Notes: a model not told the origin generated them from the letters alone. A stretch of DNA of 64,000 nucleotides from Corbicula japonica (GCA_038501625.1 JAZAYU010000013.1:4526001-4590000); one strand, 5' to 3'; shown: positions 20,440-32,816, counted from the first letter of the stretch. Program-made: numbers and translations.

Positions 20440-22940
20440 GAGGCAGCGAGCATAGGTATAGGTCTACCTGAAAAAAAATAACAACATTTTAAAATTCAGA
20501 ATTTAATGCACATTGCAGTTCTTAAAAGTAAACTTTTACCAGGGAGATCTAATTCATCTGACCAATGTGAAAAAATGCATAGATAGATCTATATGGCAAT
20601 GAGGCTTGCCGACTAATCACACCTGTTAATGTTTTCCCATAGTTCAGTTAATTCAATCTGCTAACATTGTTTTACAGGGCCTAAAATAAAATATTGTTTG
20701 TTTCCCCATCCACGACCGACCCGAAAAAATCGGCGAGACTCGAAAAATTTTATCGTCGAAACCTAAATGATATTTTTTTTATTTGGTAAGAAAAACCTGG
20801 AGACGAAAAATGCATTTTTCTAATCATATTGAGGGCGAAACCGATCCCAAGTAAGTATTCGAGCAGTCGGTGGATATCAGACGCTTCGGTCCGGTAAAAA
20901 TGTCGCATGTCCTCGGTCTTTCTCTCCAGCGACTTTAAATCTTAGGGAAGCAACCTTTTCTTTTTCATAAACTCTGGTTACTTCTCTTCAGTCACAGTAA
21001 AATGTTTTGTGATTGGATGCCTGATTCCAATTGTCCAATCGCGAGTTCGATAACATCATCTAACGGTCATGTAATGATAAATGGTGTTTGGGCTGTCTAG
21101 CGTTAGTAGAGGATATTGTGTGCGCAAAATGGGGGCATTTTACGAACCACAGAGCAAAAACCGGCGTCTAGGCCATTCAGTTTCGATTTTAACATGGTTT
21201 TGTTGCCTGTGTAAATGTTCATGTCACGGAAACAATGGAATGGAAGTTTAACAAAAAGTGCGAATTCGTTTGAAAGACAGGCGACCGGCAGTCGAAGAAA
21301 CCGGAAGTAGAGTAAAAATATAGGATTACATGTACATCTCAACCATTTTCTTGTTTGTTTTTCTGTATAAAAATAAACTCGGTCCAACCAAAAACTGGTA
21401 TTTTAAGTTTTAATGGTGAAAGTACGTTAAAACTGAAATAAAATTTAATACAAGTTTCACATTTTGTTTTAAACAAATGTATAACAAAAACGACAAAAAA
21501 TAAATATTTTATCTCAGTCTTTTTTCAGTCAGGCGGATTTTTTTACGGTTCGGCAGAATTTCATTGTTCATCGGACCGAATGACAGGTAATTTTTTAGCC
21601 TTTCGCCCGTAACCCAGAGAAAATTCTGTTTGCGTCTCTGTTAAAAATGGAGACACCAGTCGTTCTTTGGTAGCCAAGAAAATTTGTAGATTGTCACACC
21701 AAAAAAGTTGACAATGTGTGACATTGATGACGAAGTTGTTTAGAATGTTGGTGAAAGGGAAATTGAAAGCAAAGGAATATCAACGGCAGTCCTGTTTGCA
21801 GCACTTGATTCGCAAAGGAGTCGGAGTGTTCTGTTTCATGATAAAAATATTTCAACACTGAGATGATCAGTACCTGAATATATCTCTTTTCAATTAATAA
21901 TAATTACAGTACCTAAAGTCTTCATCCTCAAAATGTGAAATTTGTATTATCCTGGTCATACCTATTACCACAAGTCTTAAGTTTGTCAGGGTATATTAAA
22001 ACAAATTTACAACAACAACAATCAGCTGTTATGAATATAACTAAAACAATCCATTATCTTTAGAAAACAGATGCCTTTTTTTAAATTCGGAATCCTTTAT
22101 AATAAAAATTGATTTTGCAATGAACCACTGTGTCAGCCATTGGTTTTTCATTGTATACATATTACCACGATTCAGCCAATTAAGATACAGGAACAGAAAT
22201 CTGGTGATAAAATGTAGCTTACTTGACTTAAATTCTGCAGGAACAAATCATTAGTAACTGAAAAATGTTTACTTCATGTACTTTATCTATGTTGTCTGCG
22301 TTTTTCAAAGCCCTTCTTTGCCTATATTGTCTGCAGCCTTCTATTTTCTATATCGTCTGCATTTTATTCTGTGCCGATAATTTGCCTCTGTTTAGCTGTT
22401 TAGTGTTGATTTTTATCACAGCTTCGCGCGAGTAAAACTTAAAGTGTATGTTATTTCGGATAAACAGTAGTTGGTTGTGCCGCGCTTTGTAGTATTTTTG
22501 CTTAAAGTTATTACCGTGTGAGGCCTAATGTTTATCGGACTTAATATGTTATGTTGTGACACATTTGGCTTCTTGGTTTATAATCATTTTACAGTAGCAG
22601 TCAACTCATTCAACTCTGATATTGACATTGTTGTGTTTGAAACAGATCCATCCATTGTATAAAAGCTACACTTGAGATAGGTAAATATCTTACAATAAGC
22701 GGAATCATTCTATTTATATTTCAGATATGTAGCAGAAGACAGCAGATCCCATATGTTCTCTTGGAGGAGTTTTCCTACCCCTATACTGTATAGAAGCCAG
22801 TAGCATGGGATATATCCAGCAAGATTATGCCAATGTATGGTATATTTGTTAAAAAACATATTTGGCATTACTTCTGTTTTCAAAGTTTATTTACTATCAA
22901 TAATTTCTATCCAGTGCCACCACTTGTTGAACATTAAACA
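20440..22940. other. Long non-coding stretch, nothing firmly recognised
   Basis: No supportable exon. The part 20690-21640 has a different composition (ccacgaccgacccg near the left, gttcggcagaatttc / gaccgaatgac near the right) and may be an old transposon, but I could not pair its ends convincingly. Confidence 0.35.
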
Positions 22941-22946
22941 AAAGGG

Positions 22947-23565
22947 AGAAAATGTGTAGGCCTCAACCAGGATTTGAACCTTGGACCACCGGCTTACCTT
23001 GCCATCGCTACCAATTGAGCTACCGTCCGGAGACTACCTGTCAAGGACGCTACTACATTCCTCACTTCTATGAGACAAGCCACTATATCGGCAAATGTCT
23101 AAACAATGCAGGTTCGGATCAACTACCCCAGCCATTGCTCCGCCCAGTAGAGAACCAAGGTTAAATCGATTTACACTGGCCACTAAATGAAATGGGAGGG
23201 AGAAAATGTGTAGGCCTCGACCAGGATTCGAACATCTGACCTGTGGCTTACCGTGCCGTCACTCTTCCAATTCAGCTACCGAGGCTACCTGTTGAGGACA
23301 CTACTACATTCCTCTGTTCTTTATGAGACAAGCCTTTTAATAATCAATAAATGTCTTTCTAACGCAGGTTCAGATTGACTACCCAAGCCAGTGCTTCGCC
23401 CTGGAGAGCTCCAAGGGTACATCAATTTCTACTGTCCACCAAATGAAACAAGAGAAAATGTGTAGGCCTCCACCAGGGTTCGAACCTCGGACCTCAGGCT
23501 TACTGTGCTGTCGCTCTACCAATTGAGCTACCAAGGCTGCCTGTCAAGGACACTACTACAAACAT
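22947..23565 (-). repeat. Three tandem tRNA-derived SINE units (about 254 bp each)
   Basis: Units start near gtgtaggcctc at 22953, 23209 and 23460. Reversed, each holds a tRNA-like head: a D-arm reading TAGCTCAATTGGTA and a T-arm reading GGTTCGAACCC (exact in unit 3). These are the pol III A and B boxes. Acceptor and anticodon stems do not pair properly, so these are SINEs rather than tRNA genes. A shared tail (ctacctgtcaaggac...gagacaagcc) follows. Confidence 0.7.
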
Positions 23566-24560
23566 TTACTTGGGGTTGCCGGCTCATACCTTAAATTGTA
23601 TAATTGATATTCCAAAGAATTGATGTGTAGATCAGTAAAAAAATGATCATTAACTTCTTAAATCAACATCTTACCAATGGTGCAACAGAAACTTAGGAAT
23701 ATAAATATGCAGGTGTCAAATTTACATAAAACCAATATATCATTGAGGCAGACCACAATAAGATGTCTGGCTGATGTTCTTTACATTCTACTATACTTGT
23801 CTATGAAGTAAGTTTAATAAGCAAGAAGCAAACTCCTATCACTTTTCTGTAATCGATGCACCTGCAGAGAAAGGCGCAATTATAGGGTGTCATTAAATTG
23901 AACAATTCTGATGTATCCGCTGCTTCTGATTTCAGTATCAATTCTCATTTTCAACATATTCATACAGAAATTTAGATTTCATGGAACTAGAGCAGAATTA
24001 AAAAAACAATGTAAGATGTGATTTCATGTAAATAAAACCAGAGCACCTAAATTCTTTTAAAGGACCATGTACATTTTTATATGAGTCAGTTTATAATTCT
24101 GTATGTTTGCCAGCATCTTGTTATTAGAACTATGATATTCAATATGCGGCAGTTTTCAGCTTGTCCCGGGCATCAGACTGGTGGGTTTGTCCAGCCCTGA
24201 AAAAAATGTACACTGGCCAATAGTTTGTGCACCGATTTGATGAAGCCATTATCTGGACCAATTGATGTCTAATGCAATAAAGACTATAATCTTTAGGAAT
24301 GTGTAAAATAAGTGTAAATGTATTTGAATATATTTGGATTTTAGATCATTGCCCTGTTTTCAGGAATGTTATGGACTTGGTTCACTCTACTTCTCCAAAT
24401 AGAAATGTGATGTGTTGTTAAGTGCTGCCCTGCGGAGCAAGCCATTGTTCAGAAAGTACAACCGAAGAACCAGCAGTACAAAAGAGCTGTGTGAAGACCC
24501 TTGCAGTAAGTTTAACACTTGTCACCCTGTAAATCTGCACTAGTCACTTTCAGATCCCCG
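23566..24560. other. Non-coding stretch, nothing recognised
   Basis: Only short open frames, no recognisable family. Confidence 0.4.
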
Positions 24561-24574
24561 AGGTTATTTAAAAT

Positions 24575-24668
24575 GTGTAGATCCTGGTCAGACTGCACAG
24601 ATGTGCATACAGATCTAGATTTTGTTACCCATGTGATTAATGGCATATTCATGGAGTAAAAGGTTAAA
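24575..24668 (+). mobile_element. Short interspersed repeat (R3), copy 1
   Basis: The text ctggtcagactgcacagatgtgc ... aaaaggttaaaac matches the minus-strand copy at 48160-48345, including the end aaaagggttaaaac. A common-looking bivalve repeat. Confidence 0.5.
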
Positions 24669-24723
24669 ACTGTTAAAGATGTGTCAACTATCTATTCCTG
24701 TAGCGCTTAAAACTATTATGTTA

Positions 24724-24985
24724 TTTTATCTTTTTGTATGCCCAACGAAGTGGGAGGCATATAGAGTTGCACTTGTCTGTATGTACATACATCCCCCAAA
24801 ACTTGTGGCATCAACTCCTCATTAACTATTGGGAAGATTTCTTTCAAATTTGCACAGATGATCAAGCAGGATTGGTAGATGATCGTAAAGAAAATGCTTT
24901 TCCCTGTGACCATTTTTACCAAAGTTATGGTCCTTTATTACAAATGTTGTAGTAGTGGGGGCATAAGTGTCCTATGACACATTCT
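24724..24985 (+). mobile_element. Interspersed repeat beginning cccaacgaagtgggaggcat
   Basis: The layout (tatgcccaacgaagtgggag at the left, gtgggggcataagtgtcc and a gacacattctagtt end) is one I recall from many bivalve sequences. The open frames across it are not genes. Confidence 0.45.
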
Positions 24986-25125
24986 AGTTTTAATTTATAG
25001 CGATAAAAGTTGAAATATTAATTTTCATGTAGCTCTGCACTTCAGTTTTAGACACAACTTCACTTTACTGGTGATTGTACTCCATTTGAGTAGAAAAGGA
25101 GCTGATAACTCTGCTGCAGAGTGAT

Positions 25126-25625
25126 NNNNNNNNNNNNNNNNNNNNNNNNNNNNNNNNNNNNNNNNNNNNNNNNNNNNNNNNNNNNNNNNNNNNNNNNNNN
25201 NNNNNNNNNNNNNNNNNNNNNNNNNNNNNNNNNNNNNNNNNNNNNNNNNNNNNNNNNNNNNNNNNNNNNNNNNNNNNNNNNNNNNNNNNNNNNNNNNNNN
25301 NNNNNNNNNNNNNNNNNNNNNNNNNNNNNNNNNNNNNNNNNNNNNNNNNNNNNNNNNNNNNNNNNNNNNNNNNNNNNNNNNNNNNNNNNNNNNNNNNNNN
25401 NNNNNNNNNNNNNNNNNNNNNNNNNNNNNNNNNNNNNNNNNNNNNNNNNNNNNNNNNNNNNNNNNNNNNNNNNNNNNNNNNNNNNNNNNNNNNNNNNNNN
25501 NNNNNNNNNNNNNNNNNNNNNNNNNNNNNNNNNNNNNNNNNNNNNNNNNNNNNNNNNNNNNNNNNNNNNNNNNNNNNNNNNNNNNNNNNNNNNNNNNNNN
25601 NNNNNNNNNNNNNNNNNNNNNNNNN
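25126..25625. other. Assembly gap (500 N)
   Basis: Exactly 500 undetermined bases, a conventional gap length, so the true size is unknown. The two open frames reported across it are artefacts. It abuts the long inverted repeat at 25630. Confidence 0.99.
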
Positions 25626-25629
25626 AGGG

Positions 25630-26830
25630 GATTTATTCACACAAATGCGGTGTTGATTAATAAGGTTTTATGTTTTTCCTACTAATTTGGGGTCCTTTTA
25701 AAACAAAATAAGAAATAAAGAGAGAATTTCTGTTTGCTTGACCATTTTATCCAAGAAATGCATATTAGCAAAATTAAGGATAACTCTCACCAAACTGTTC
25801 CAAAGTCAATTATTACAAGATTTAAGCTTAAGTTGAAGACTGTTATTGGAATATGATCATAAATAAATAGTGAATTCAATGTCTTTCTAATAAAAAATAC
25901 GGACAAAAAGTGACCAATTAGAACTTTGGCTGAGTGTAGACTTTGCTGGTGAAAGCAAGGCGTGTAAAAAGTTAAAAATAATTAGTTGTTGTAATTATAC
26001 TGGTAGGAATATACGAATTTTACTTTTTTAAGGCACCCTAGCTTCAAACGTGTTCAACCGGAAACGACACAAATTCTTTATTTATAAAGGTCATCTTTAT
26101 GTAATTTACTTATCGGATGTTGTGAATTAACAGCGCCTACCCTTGCAATTCCGGCAAAGCAACCAATTGAGCTAACCGGGACAACCCCCAAAAAGGTTAA
26201 TTGGATATCCCTGATATACGTTACCATATCTGCATGGCATCGTTAACGGGTTATTTTACTAATAACAGTACTGACTATATGTACGGGGAGACTTTTTACG
26301 GTCGCCACACTGCACAAATAGCGCAACTGTGGATTACAAATGATATTGGCTCTTCCTGGGAGCGAACCCGCACCGTCACGGCAACAGCGCCTTTCCCTGC
26401 AATTTATGCAATGGCTTTAAATCAAATGATTGTTTATGATATTAACTAAAGATAATTTCCGTCACAGTCTTTCAGCAATAGCCAGACTTTTACGTTTTGA
26501 CACGTAGTGGGTTTCACCCGTAACATATGCTTTGAGATTTGGGACTAAGAGACACTCAGCCATACTTCTGATTGGTCACTTTTTGTCCGTAATGTTTTAT
26601 TAGAAAGACACTTCTTTTTATTAATTTGTGATCAGTCGCCAACACCAGTCTTCAATATAAGCGTTCATCTTGTAATAATTGACTTTTGGAAATGTTTGGC
26701 GAGAGTTATCGTTAATTTTGCTAACATTGCATTTCATGCCATTAAAGATCAAGCAACGAGAAAATTTGTTTAAATAGGAACCCTCGTAAGTAGGCAAAAC
26801 TAAAAACATTACTTATCAGCAGCATTTAAG
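25630..26830. mobile_element. Long inverted repeat beside the gap
   Basis: The arm 25637-25930 reads, reversed, as 26545-26830: for example gtctttctaataaaa, tacggacaaaaagtgacc, gtcaattattacaag and ttaattttgctaa-type text occur in both in mirror order. The loop carries a tRNA-like D-arm (reversed GGTTAGCTCAATTGG at about 26155-26180). Likely a foldback transposon; its left end probably runs into the gap. Confidence 0.65.
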
Positions 26831-27330
26831 TTTTAATAATTTCCTTTAAAGTACAAAAATGTACCAAATTTTATTATTACCTAAACTTTTCAGAGTAAAT
26901 TTACGCAGTAGAAGTAGCAATAGATACGGAATGTACCGTTGAAGAGTTTAACTCTTTTTCAGCGTAAATTTCCGCTGAAATATTGTCGTTGGAAAGACTT
27001 GTAAAATAAGTGAAAACGATATGAAAGATTTAATTAAAAAAAACAAAAACAATGTAAACATTATGTTTATTTCTTTGTTTCCACCGCTGAACTCAAAAGG
27101 GAAAAAAAGAATTTCCCTTTTGATTTTGGACAGCGTTCTATCTTTCAATTAAAGACTGTTGATGTAAATAAACGGTATTGATTATTCATTTAAGAAATTA
27201 ATCAATGCAGATTATTCCAAGACTAAACATATTTTCAAAATCTCTCTTTACATAGGGAAGAAACAACACTAGCATACATTGTAATGATATACAATTGATG
27301 ACAAATTAGAACTTTGGGTGAATGTATGTA
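26831..27330. other. Non-coding stretch, nothing recognised
   Basis: AT-rich with no supported feature apart from a short inverted phrase (agcgtaaatttccgctga). Confidence 0.35.
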
Positions 27331-28198
27331 CAGTCGAACTTCGATGGCTCGAACAGCGTTTGCTCGAACACCTCCCTTCTCTCGAACAGTTCGTCCGGTC
27401 CCGAACTAGAACTTTATATTTTCTATATTGTTCTACCTCCGATGGCGCGAACTACCCATAACTCGAACTGTCGAACACCAATCAAGGCCCGACAGTAAGT
27501 TTTCAGTGTTTTTGACACCGCTTGGCTCGAACAGACTGTTATCAGTAATCATCAAAGGTGCGAACAAAGGCGCGAACATGTCTTGCCAATTAGAACGATG
27601 CAATTTTTGTTTAAGTCATGTAAACAACACATTAAAGCAGATATTTATTTTAATTGTTATGTCATTTATACCAAACTTATCATAATTATAAACAAGCTAT
27701 TATTTGTGTTTTAGAAAATTGTAATTGTTTTTATCGTGTATATAAAATTTATTAGAAAATTATAGAATGTTTTGTTCGCAAGTACGTCGTGTAAAACATT
27801 ATTTTCGAATATAAGCTAACGAATTCTGCAAGTAAGCCTCAAATTCAAAATGAGTTTAACAGATGATCACATAGCTGAGCAAAATAGTTAAGGACCCGGT
27901 AACGGGGGATAGCTCAGTTGGCAACAGGAAGAATAGCGAACGCCGAGCAACTTTGTAAAGGACCCGTCTAGAATTCAAATCCAATATTATCACAGAGATT
28001 AAAGAGGGACTAAAATCGATTTTAAAATGATAATACTTTGAAAAAATTCAAATAAGAAATATTTTGAATTGTTATGTGTTATCATAAGTTTAGTGAACAG
28101 AAACCCATTCTCACATACACACCACGGATTGCTCGAACTACCGATGGCTCGAACAAAACTGCCGGTCCCATGGAGTTCGAGCCATCGAAGTTCGACTG
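27331..28198. mobile_element. Non-autonomous pogo/Tigger-like TIR element, 868 bp
   Basis: Starts CAGTCGAACTTCGATGGCTC and ends with the exact reverse complement of that string. CAGT ends with a long TIR are typical of the pogo branch of Tc1/mariner. The left flank ends in TA; the right flank reads AATA, so the TA duplication may have decayed. The interior has more TCGAAC motifs and a tRNA-like D-arm (gatagctcagttggc, 27909-27923) but no transposase. Confidence 0.7.
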
Positions 28199-29016
28199 AA
28201 TATCGAACTTTTTAGCTTATCACATTTAAAATTCCGACCTTCTTTGTGAGGAACTAAACCTGTAACAAAAATACGTACCTATATGCGTCATTCAGAATTA
28301 TGCTGTCCAACTGGCATTCAAAACATTTAACGCAGTTATGTTACTGATTTCCAAAATGTGGTTATTAGAGCTTAAAATTATTTAAGTTGTAAAACTTGTT
28401 ATGGTCATATGTCTGGAAAACAGGGTCGGTCGTGGAAATGGTATGAAATAATAGATTGTTAATACAATGTATTTGTTTTCACATATTTTATAGATTCATG
28501 AACACTTTAAGAAAACGTAAATATCTGCGTGTTATATTTTTATCATAGTGGTTTACAAATTTAATACGTAATAATATCTGCAATATCCGTTAGTCTTTTC
28601 ATGGGCGATATGGAATCAAGATGTTTTGCACCGGTTTCGGCGTTTGTCACTTTTGATCGAAGTGCATTACTTCATCCAAACCAATCGTACAGTTTGAAGT
28701 TTATCATTTTATAAATATAGGTCACAGTTGATGAAAAGGGAGCCAGATCACAAGCACAGAAAATATCAATGACAACGGTAAGGCAAAACAAATTACTTTA
28801 AAATCAAACCAATAATCGGAACGGCGAATAGGTATTTCAACTTTGAGCAAGAATGGAAAGTTGAGTAGAATGTAAAAATAAAATTGAAGTTTTCAACTAT
28901 CAAAAATAAGAAAGTATTACACCCTTGGTTCGATTTTATCGGTACTAACTATAAGAAAAAATATTCTTCACTTACTTACCTACTTATTTGCTAACTTACT
29001 TCCTTACTTACTTAAA
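28199..29016. other. Non-coding stretch, nothing recognised
   Basis: Ends in a short (actt)n run (about 28970-29015) just before the next element. No exon supported. Confidence 0.4.
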
Positions 29017-29573
29017 CCCCAGTTACACAGAGCCATCGGTGGTCGATCGGTAGTTTTTTTTAGCCAAATTAATGAGTGAACCGATGACAACGGATTGACC
29101 ACCTATATCAACTATTGGTCACCTGTTTGCCTCCTATCAATTGCTGCTGGGGAAAGATGAGTTTCGTCGGTGAAAAATTACCGATCGGGATTTTTAGACA
29201 TGTTTAAAATTCTCGATCGGTGAAAATATTTTACAAATAACCGATTGACAACTTGTCTACAACCGATCGTCACAGATCGACATCCTATATAAAACCGACA
29301 TCACCGATTGACAACCTGTCTACAACCGATATATCCGACGGGCCACCGATAAGCAACCGATCAACTAATACTTACCACAGATGGAAAAAAAGATGAGTAT
29401 TAATGTTTACCAGCAACCCATGAAATATCTGTTTAACCGATGAACACTCGTCAATCACCGATGGCTGGTTACACAGGAAAACAGAAATAAAATAACGCAT
29501 GACAACCGATCAAATCAGCGAGCAATTTAAATTAAAATAACCGATTGGGCACCGACCGTCTGTGTAACTGGGG
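29017..29573. mobile_element. TIR element packed with ACCGAT motifs
   Basis: Left end CCCCAGTTACACAGAgccat, right end reversed CCCCAGTTACACAGAcggtc. Between them CCGAT occurs about a dozen times on this strand, with further ATCGG on the other, far above chance. Such subterminal motif arrays are transposase-binding sites in some DNA transposons. No coding frame, so non-autonomous. TSD not resolved because the flanks are a tact/ttac simple repeat. Confidence 0.65.
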
Positions 29574-29739
29574 CCTTACATACTTACACCCCCTCCCTCC
29601 CTCCCTCGCAAGTTTTTACCCAGATTTAATTAAAAAAGGTTTTCGTGGAGATTTGATTTATTTTTAGTTCATTAATTGTAAAAACGTGTGAGCATTCAAA
29701 AAAAGGTTTCCATGAAATGCTTACTTGGTGACTAACCAA

Positions 29740-30205
29740 TCTAAAATTGATCTTTATGTCTACCTCTTTGTTTGCAAGACGATGGCAGAGGTATAAAGTT
29801 TCGAATGGTAAATACGGAAAGCGTGTAATAGAACCTAAAAGTTCGATCTGTTTCTTTTATCCCTGTCCTCGTGTTCTTGCCAAGTTGACGCGAATCCTCT
29901 GGTATTACTAAGATTTTTTAGTGACACTTCTTTGAGCTTTTTATGTTGTATATTCACTAAGACAACTTGTACTTGTTTTGTTCATATGAGAACCTGTTGG
30001 GGCAAGTGTGAGGTTGGTGCACTGTTGGCAAATTGTTTTGCATCTCAAAGTTTGAAGGCGGTAATTCATCGGGTTCTCATTTTCGTAAACTGTTAGTTGG
30101 GTCTTTTGACATTGAACATTTTATAAACCATTTTCTCTTTTCCTCTCTACTTTTCGGCTGTGTGGGTATGCTATTTTCTTAAAAACATCGTTTTTCTCCT
30201 TTTGA
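29740..30205 (+). mobile_element. LINE 3'-tail copy
   Basis: Matches the 3' part of the LINE at 8530-9077 (gcaagacgatggcagaggt, atgagaacctgttggggca, gaaggcggtaattcatcggg). 5' truncated, with internal deletions. Confidence 0.65.
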
Positions 30206-30309
30206 TGCTAATATCTTAGTATATGAAAAATGGAAGTAAACACATGAAAGCCTGTACTTTTACATGTAGAGTATACTGACAGCGCTTGGAGATCAACTGC
30301 TCATATTCA

Positions 30310-30390
30310 CAGGGGCGAGACTCTGTTACACGAGAACATGTATGTAGACGACCTAAGTATCGGTTTGTCGACGACTTTTTTCACATTTAA
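30310..30390 (-). repeat. Inverted copy of sequence upstream of genes A and B
   Basis: Reversed, it reads gtcgtcgacaaaccgatact, cgtctacatacatgttctcg and tgtaacagagtctcgcccct, matching 1580-1650 and 32198-32268. Related gtaacggtttg / gtcgac phrases recur at 30725-30800. Confidence 0.6.
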
Positions 30391-30789
30391 AAGTACATTG
30401 CTTTACCATGTACAATTCAAGGCTGTTTTCTTTGTAAAATTATCTGTTTAATTGAATATTTGTTTGATTCGTGTTAAGAAGAAATGCGGGTATGTATGCA
30501 TATTGGATTTATTACTTTTCCCCAGTATTTTACCCCCAAAATTAACGATATGTTTAAAATTACTCAGCAAGAATCTACATCATATCGCAATGTTCACTGT
30601 CCGCAATTAAAAAAGGCCAGACCTATTGTTTCCAAGCCTTAATATATGTATCTTGGCGCAAATGAGTATTTTTTAATATTTTCTGCTTGAAACATGCCTT
30701 TTTGTAAGCTGTCTTTTAACCAATATTGTAACGGTTTCGCCGACGACTCAATACTTCTTGTAACGGTTTGGTGACAACTCTGTAACAGT

Positions 30790-31402
30790 TTGTCGACTAC
30801 CTACAAGGCCATGGCAGACATCAGTTTTGCGGAAACTTCGAGTAGTACCGACGAAACAGACCTGTCAATGAATGTTTCTGTAACAGAAGACGGTGAACCA
30901 CAGCCAGTTTTGCCCAGTAATGCAAAACAAGCACCGATCAAGTCGTCTTCATCAGCTCGTAGAATGACTTACCATTGCAAATAATTGTAACTATTCATCG
31001 TATGATTCTTCAAACCTGAGAAGACACACTAGTGCTGTACACACAAATTTCCGTGTAATGCACGTGCACGATAGTACAGTTCAAAATATGATCTCATAGA
31101 ACATATCCGGTCGTGTCACCAGAACTATTCATTTATGTGAGAAAATTGCTCCAAATCATTCAGGAACCGAAAATCTCATAGAGTTCGCGCGCACTCCCAA
31201 CGTGCAAAATACACGTGTCACTACTGTTCCAAAAATGGGTGACAAAGACCATTTCTGTGGTCACCTTAATTCGCATATTCAAAGTAAACCCTATTCATGC
31301 ACAACATGTGCAAAAAATCGGAATTTCAAAATTTTCAGAGCTCTGTCGGGAATCCATGAATCCGCAGGTCGGTCACTACACTACATAGCGAAAGATGGCT
31401 AA
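30790..31402 (+). pseudogene. C2H2 zinc-finger relic
   Basis: An N-terminal frame (30811-30984, starting MADISFAETSSS) is acidic and Ser-rich and ends with YHCK then stop. Beyond it, in shifting frames, finger pieces can be read: SSNLRRHTSAVH (about 31010-31045), KYTCHYCSKNG (about 31204-31238) and HIQSKPYSCTTCAK with the H/S-linker-KPY pattern (31280-31320). Stops and frameshifts break every finger. Probably a dead zinc-finger gene or transposon-carried one. Confidence 0.45.
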
Positions 31403-31672
31403 GTCCGTAAACGCAGGCTCTCGAGTAAACGTCTATGTCGAATAATCCGATATCTTTGAAACTTATAGGGTTGTTAGGATTGTTGAGGTGAGCTCACGGC
31501 CGGAATTTCAAAGCTCTACACTTTCGGGAACCCTTGAATCCGCGGATCGGGCTTTACGCTACATAAAGCAAGGCACGATTTTAGGATAGCCTCACGATTA
31601 AACGTGTATGCGGAATTATCCGATATCGTTAAAATTTTCTTTTAGGTGAGCTCAATTGCGAAATTCCGATGG
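31320..31672 (+). repeat. Two diverged tandem units, about 175 bp
   Basis: Unit 1 (31325-31500) and unit 2 (31503-31672) share agctct...gggaa, ccatgaatccgc/ccttgaatccgc, cactacatag/cgctacataa, taaacgt, tccgatatc and aggtgagctca in the same order. It ends right at the start of segmental copy B. Confidence 0.55.
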
Positions 31673-32816
31673 ATGCTTCACTATATGATGTTTGACAACA
31701 TTTATTTCTTCTTTTAAGCAATCATTGCAATATATGCATCGATTTGTTTTGCCCTGAAAATACATAAAAGTCGTCAGCTAGACTGTTACCTGAATGCAAA
31801 GGTCGTAAACTATTTCGTAACAGTGTAGTCACAAAGCCGTTACATTTAACGATAAATAAAAATATATAAATGTCCATATATCTCGTGAGTTATACTAATT
31901 TGACAATTTTAACGAGTTTCTGCAGTTTCTTTGATCATTTAAAAGAGGCATTTTAAAGAAAAAAGTTATTGTCGAATAATGTGTTTTTTAAGTGTTTAAC
32001 CACATACATTTGCTTTAGTTTCGTGTTAAATATTTATTTCGTGCCATTAACTAAAGTTTTTGTTCTAGTCAACATTCATAAATATCGTTTGGTTATATAA
32101 TATAACGAACATATATATTTTTTACTGCTTTCGATGCCATGTTCATCTGTTTTCATTTATATTTAGTAACTCAAACTTCAAAAATTGTTCAGAAAGTCGT
32201 CGACAAACCGATACTTAAGTCGTCTACATACATGTCCTCGTGCAACAGAGTTTCGCCCATGTGATATTAATATTTTAAACTGATTTGAATCGGTATTGCG
32301 AACAAACGCTACTTTTGCTTAGATATTCATCGAATTTTATTTTATATCGAATTAATTAAAACAATCAGAAAGCATATAATTATAATTGGATTTGCTTTTG
32401 TCGTAAAATGTTCACCCATACAGTCATAATACCACATTCGACAGATATATAACTCCGACATAAACTTCCCTGTCTTTAGTGACTGGTTGTGGAGCGTTTT
32501 TATAGTTTTAAAAGTGCAGTCGATTTCCATTCAAAGAACCTCAAAATTATAATATATTATGATTGACATACTTAGCTTATTGGTTTTGTATATAAGTCAT
32601 TGTGTTTTTACGTGATATGATATCATGGTTAATTTCAGGTAACTTCCCTTTTACTTTAATATTGATTTTGTCATCTGCCAAATATAAGACAAAAGACCGG
32701 CGTAGTTACCTTTATAGCATACTGCAAAAACTACCGAGTGATAGCATATATACATGAACTGTTTGATCAATTAAGCAATGCATGTATTTTAAATTTACTT
32801 AGATATATGTTCGGAT

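Noticed and set aside
20690..21640. Possible TIR element between cacgaccgacccg and gttcggcagaattt
   Set aside because: Ends could not be paired and no TSD was found.
25065..25660. Two long open frames on both strands
   Set aside because: They consist almost wholly of X from the 500-N gap.
26201..26449. 82-codon frame
   Set aside because: Lies in the loop and arm of a long inverted repeat; no motif.
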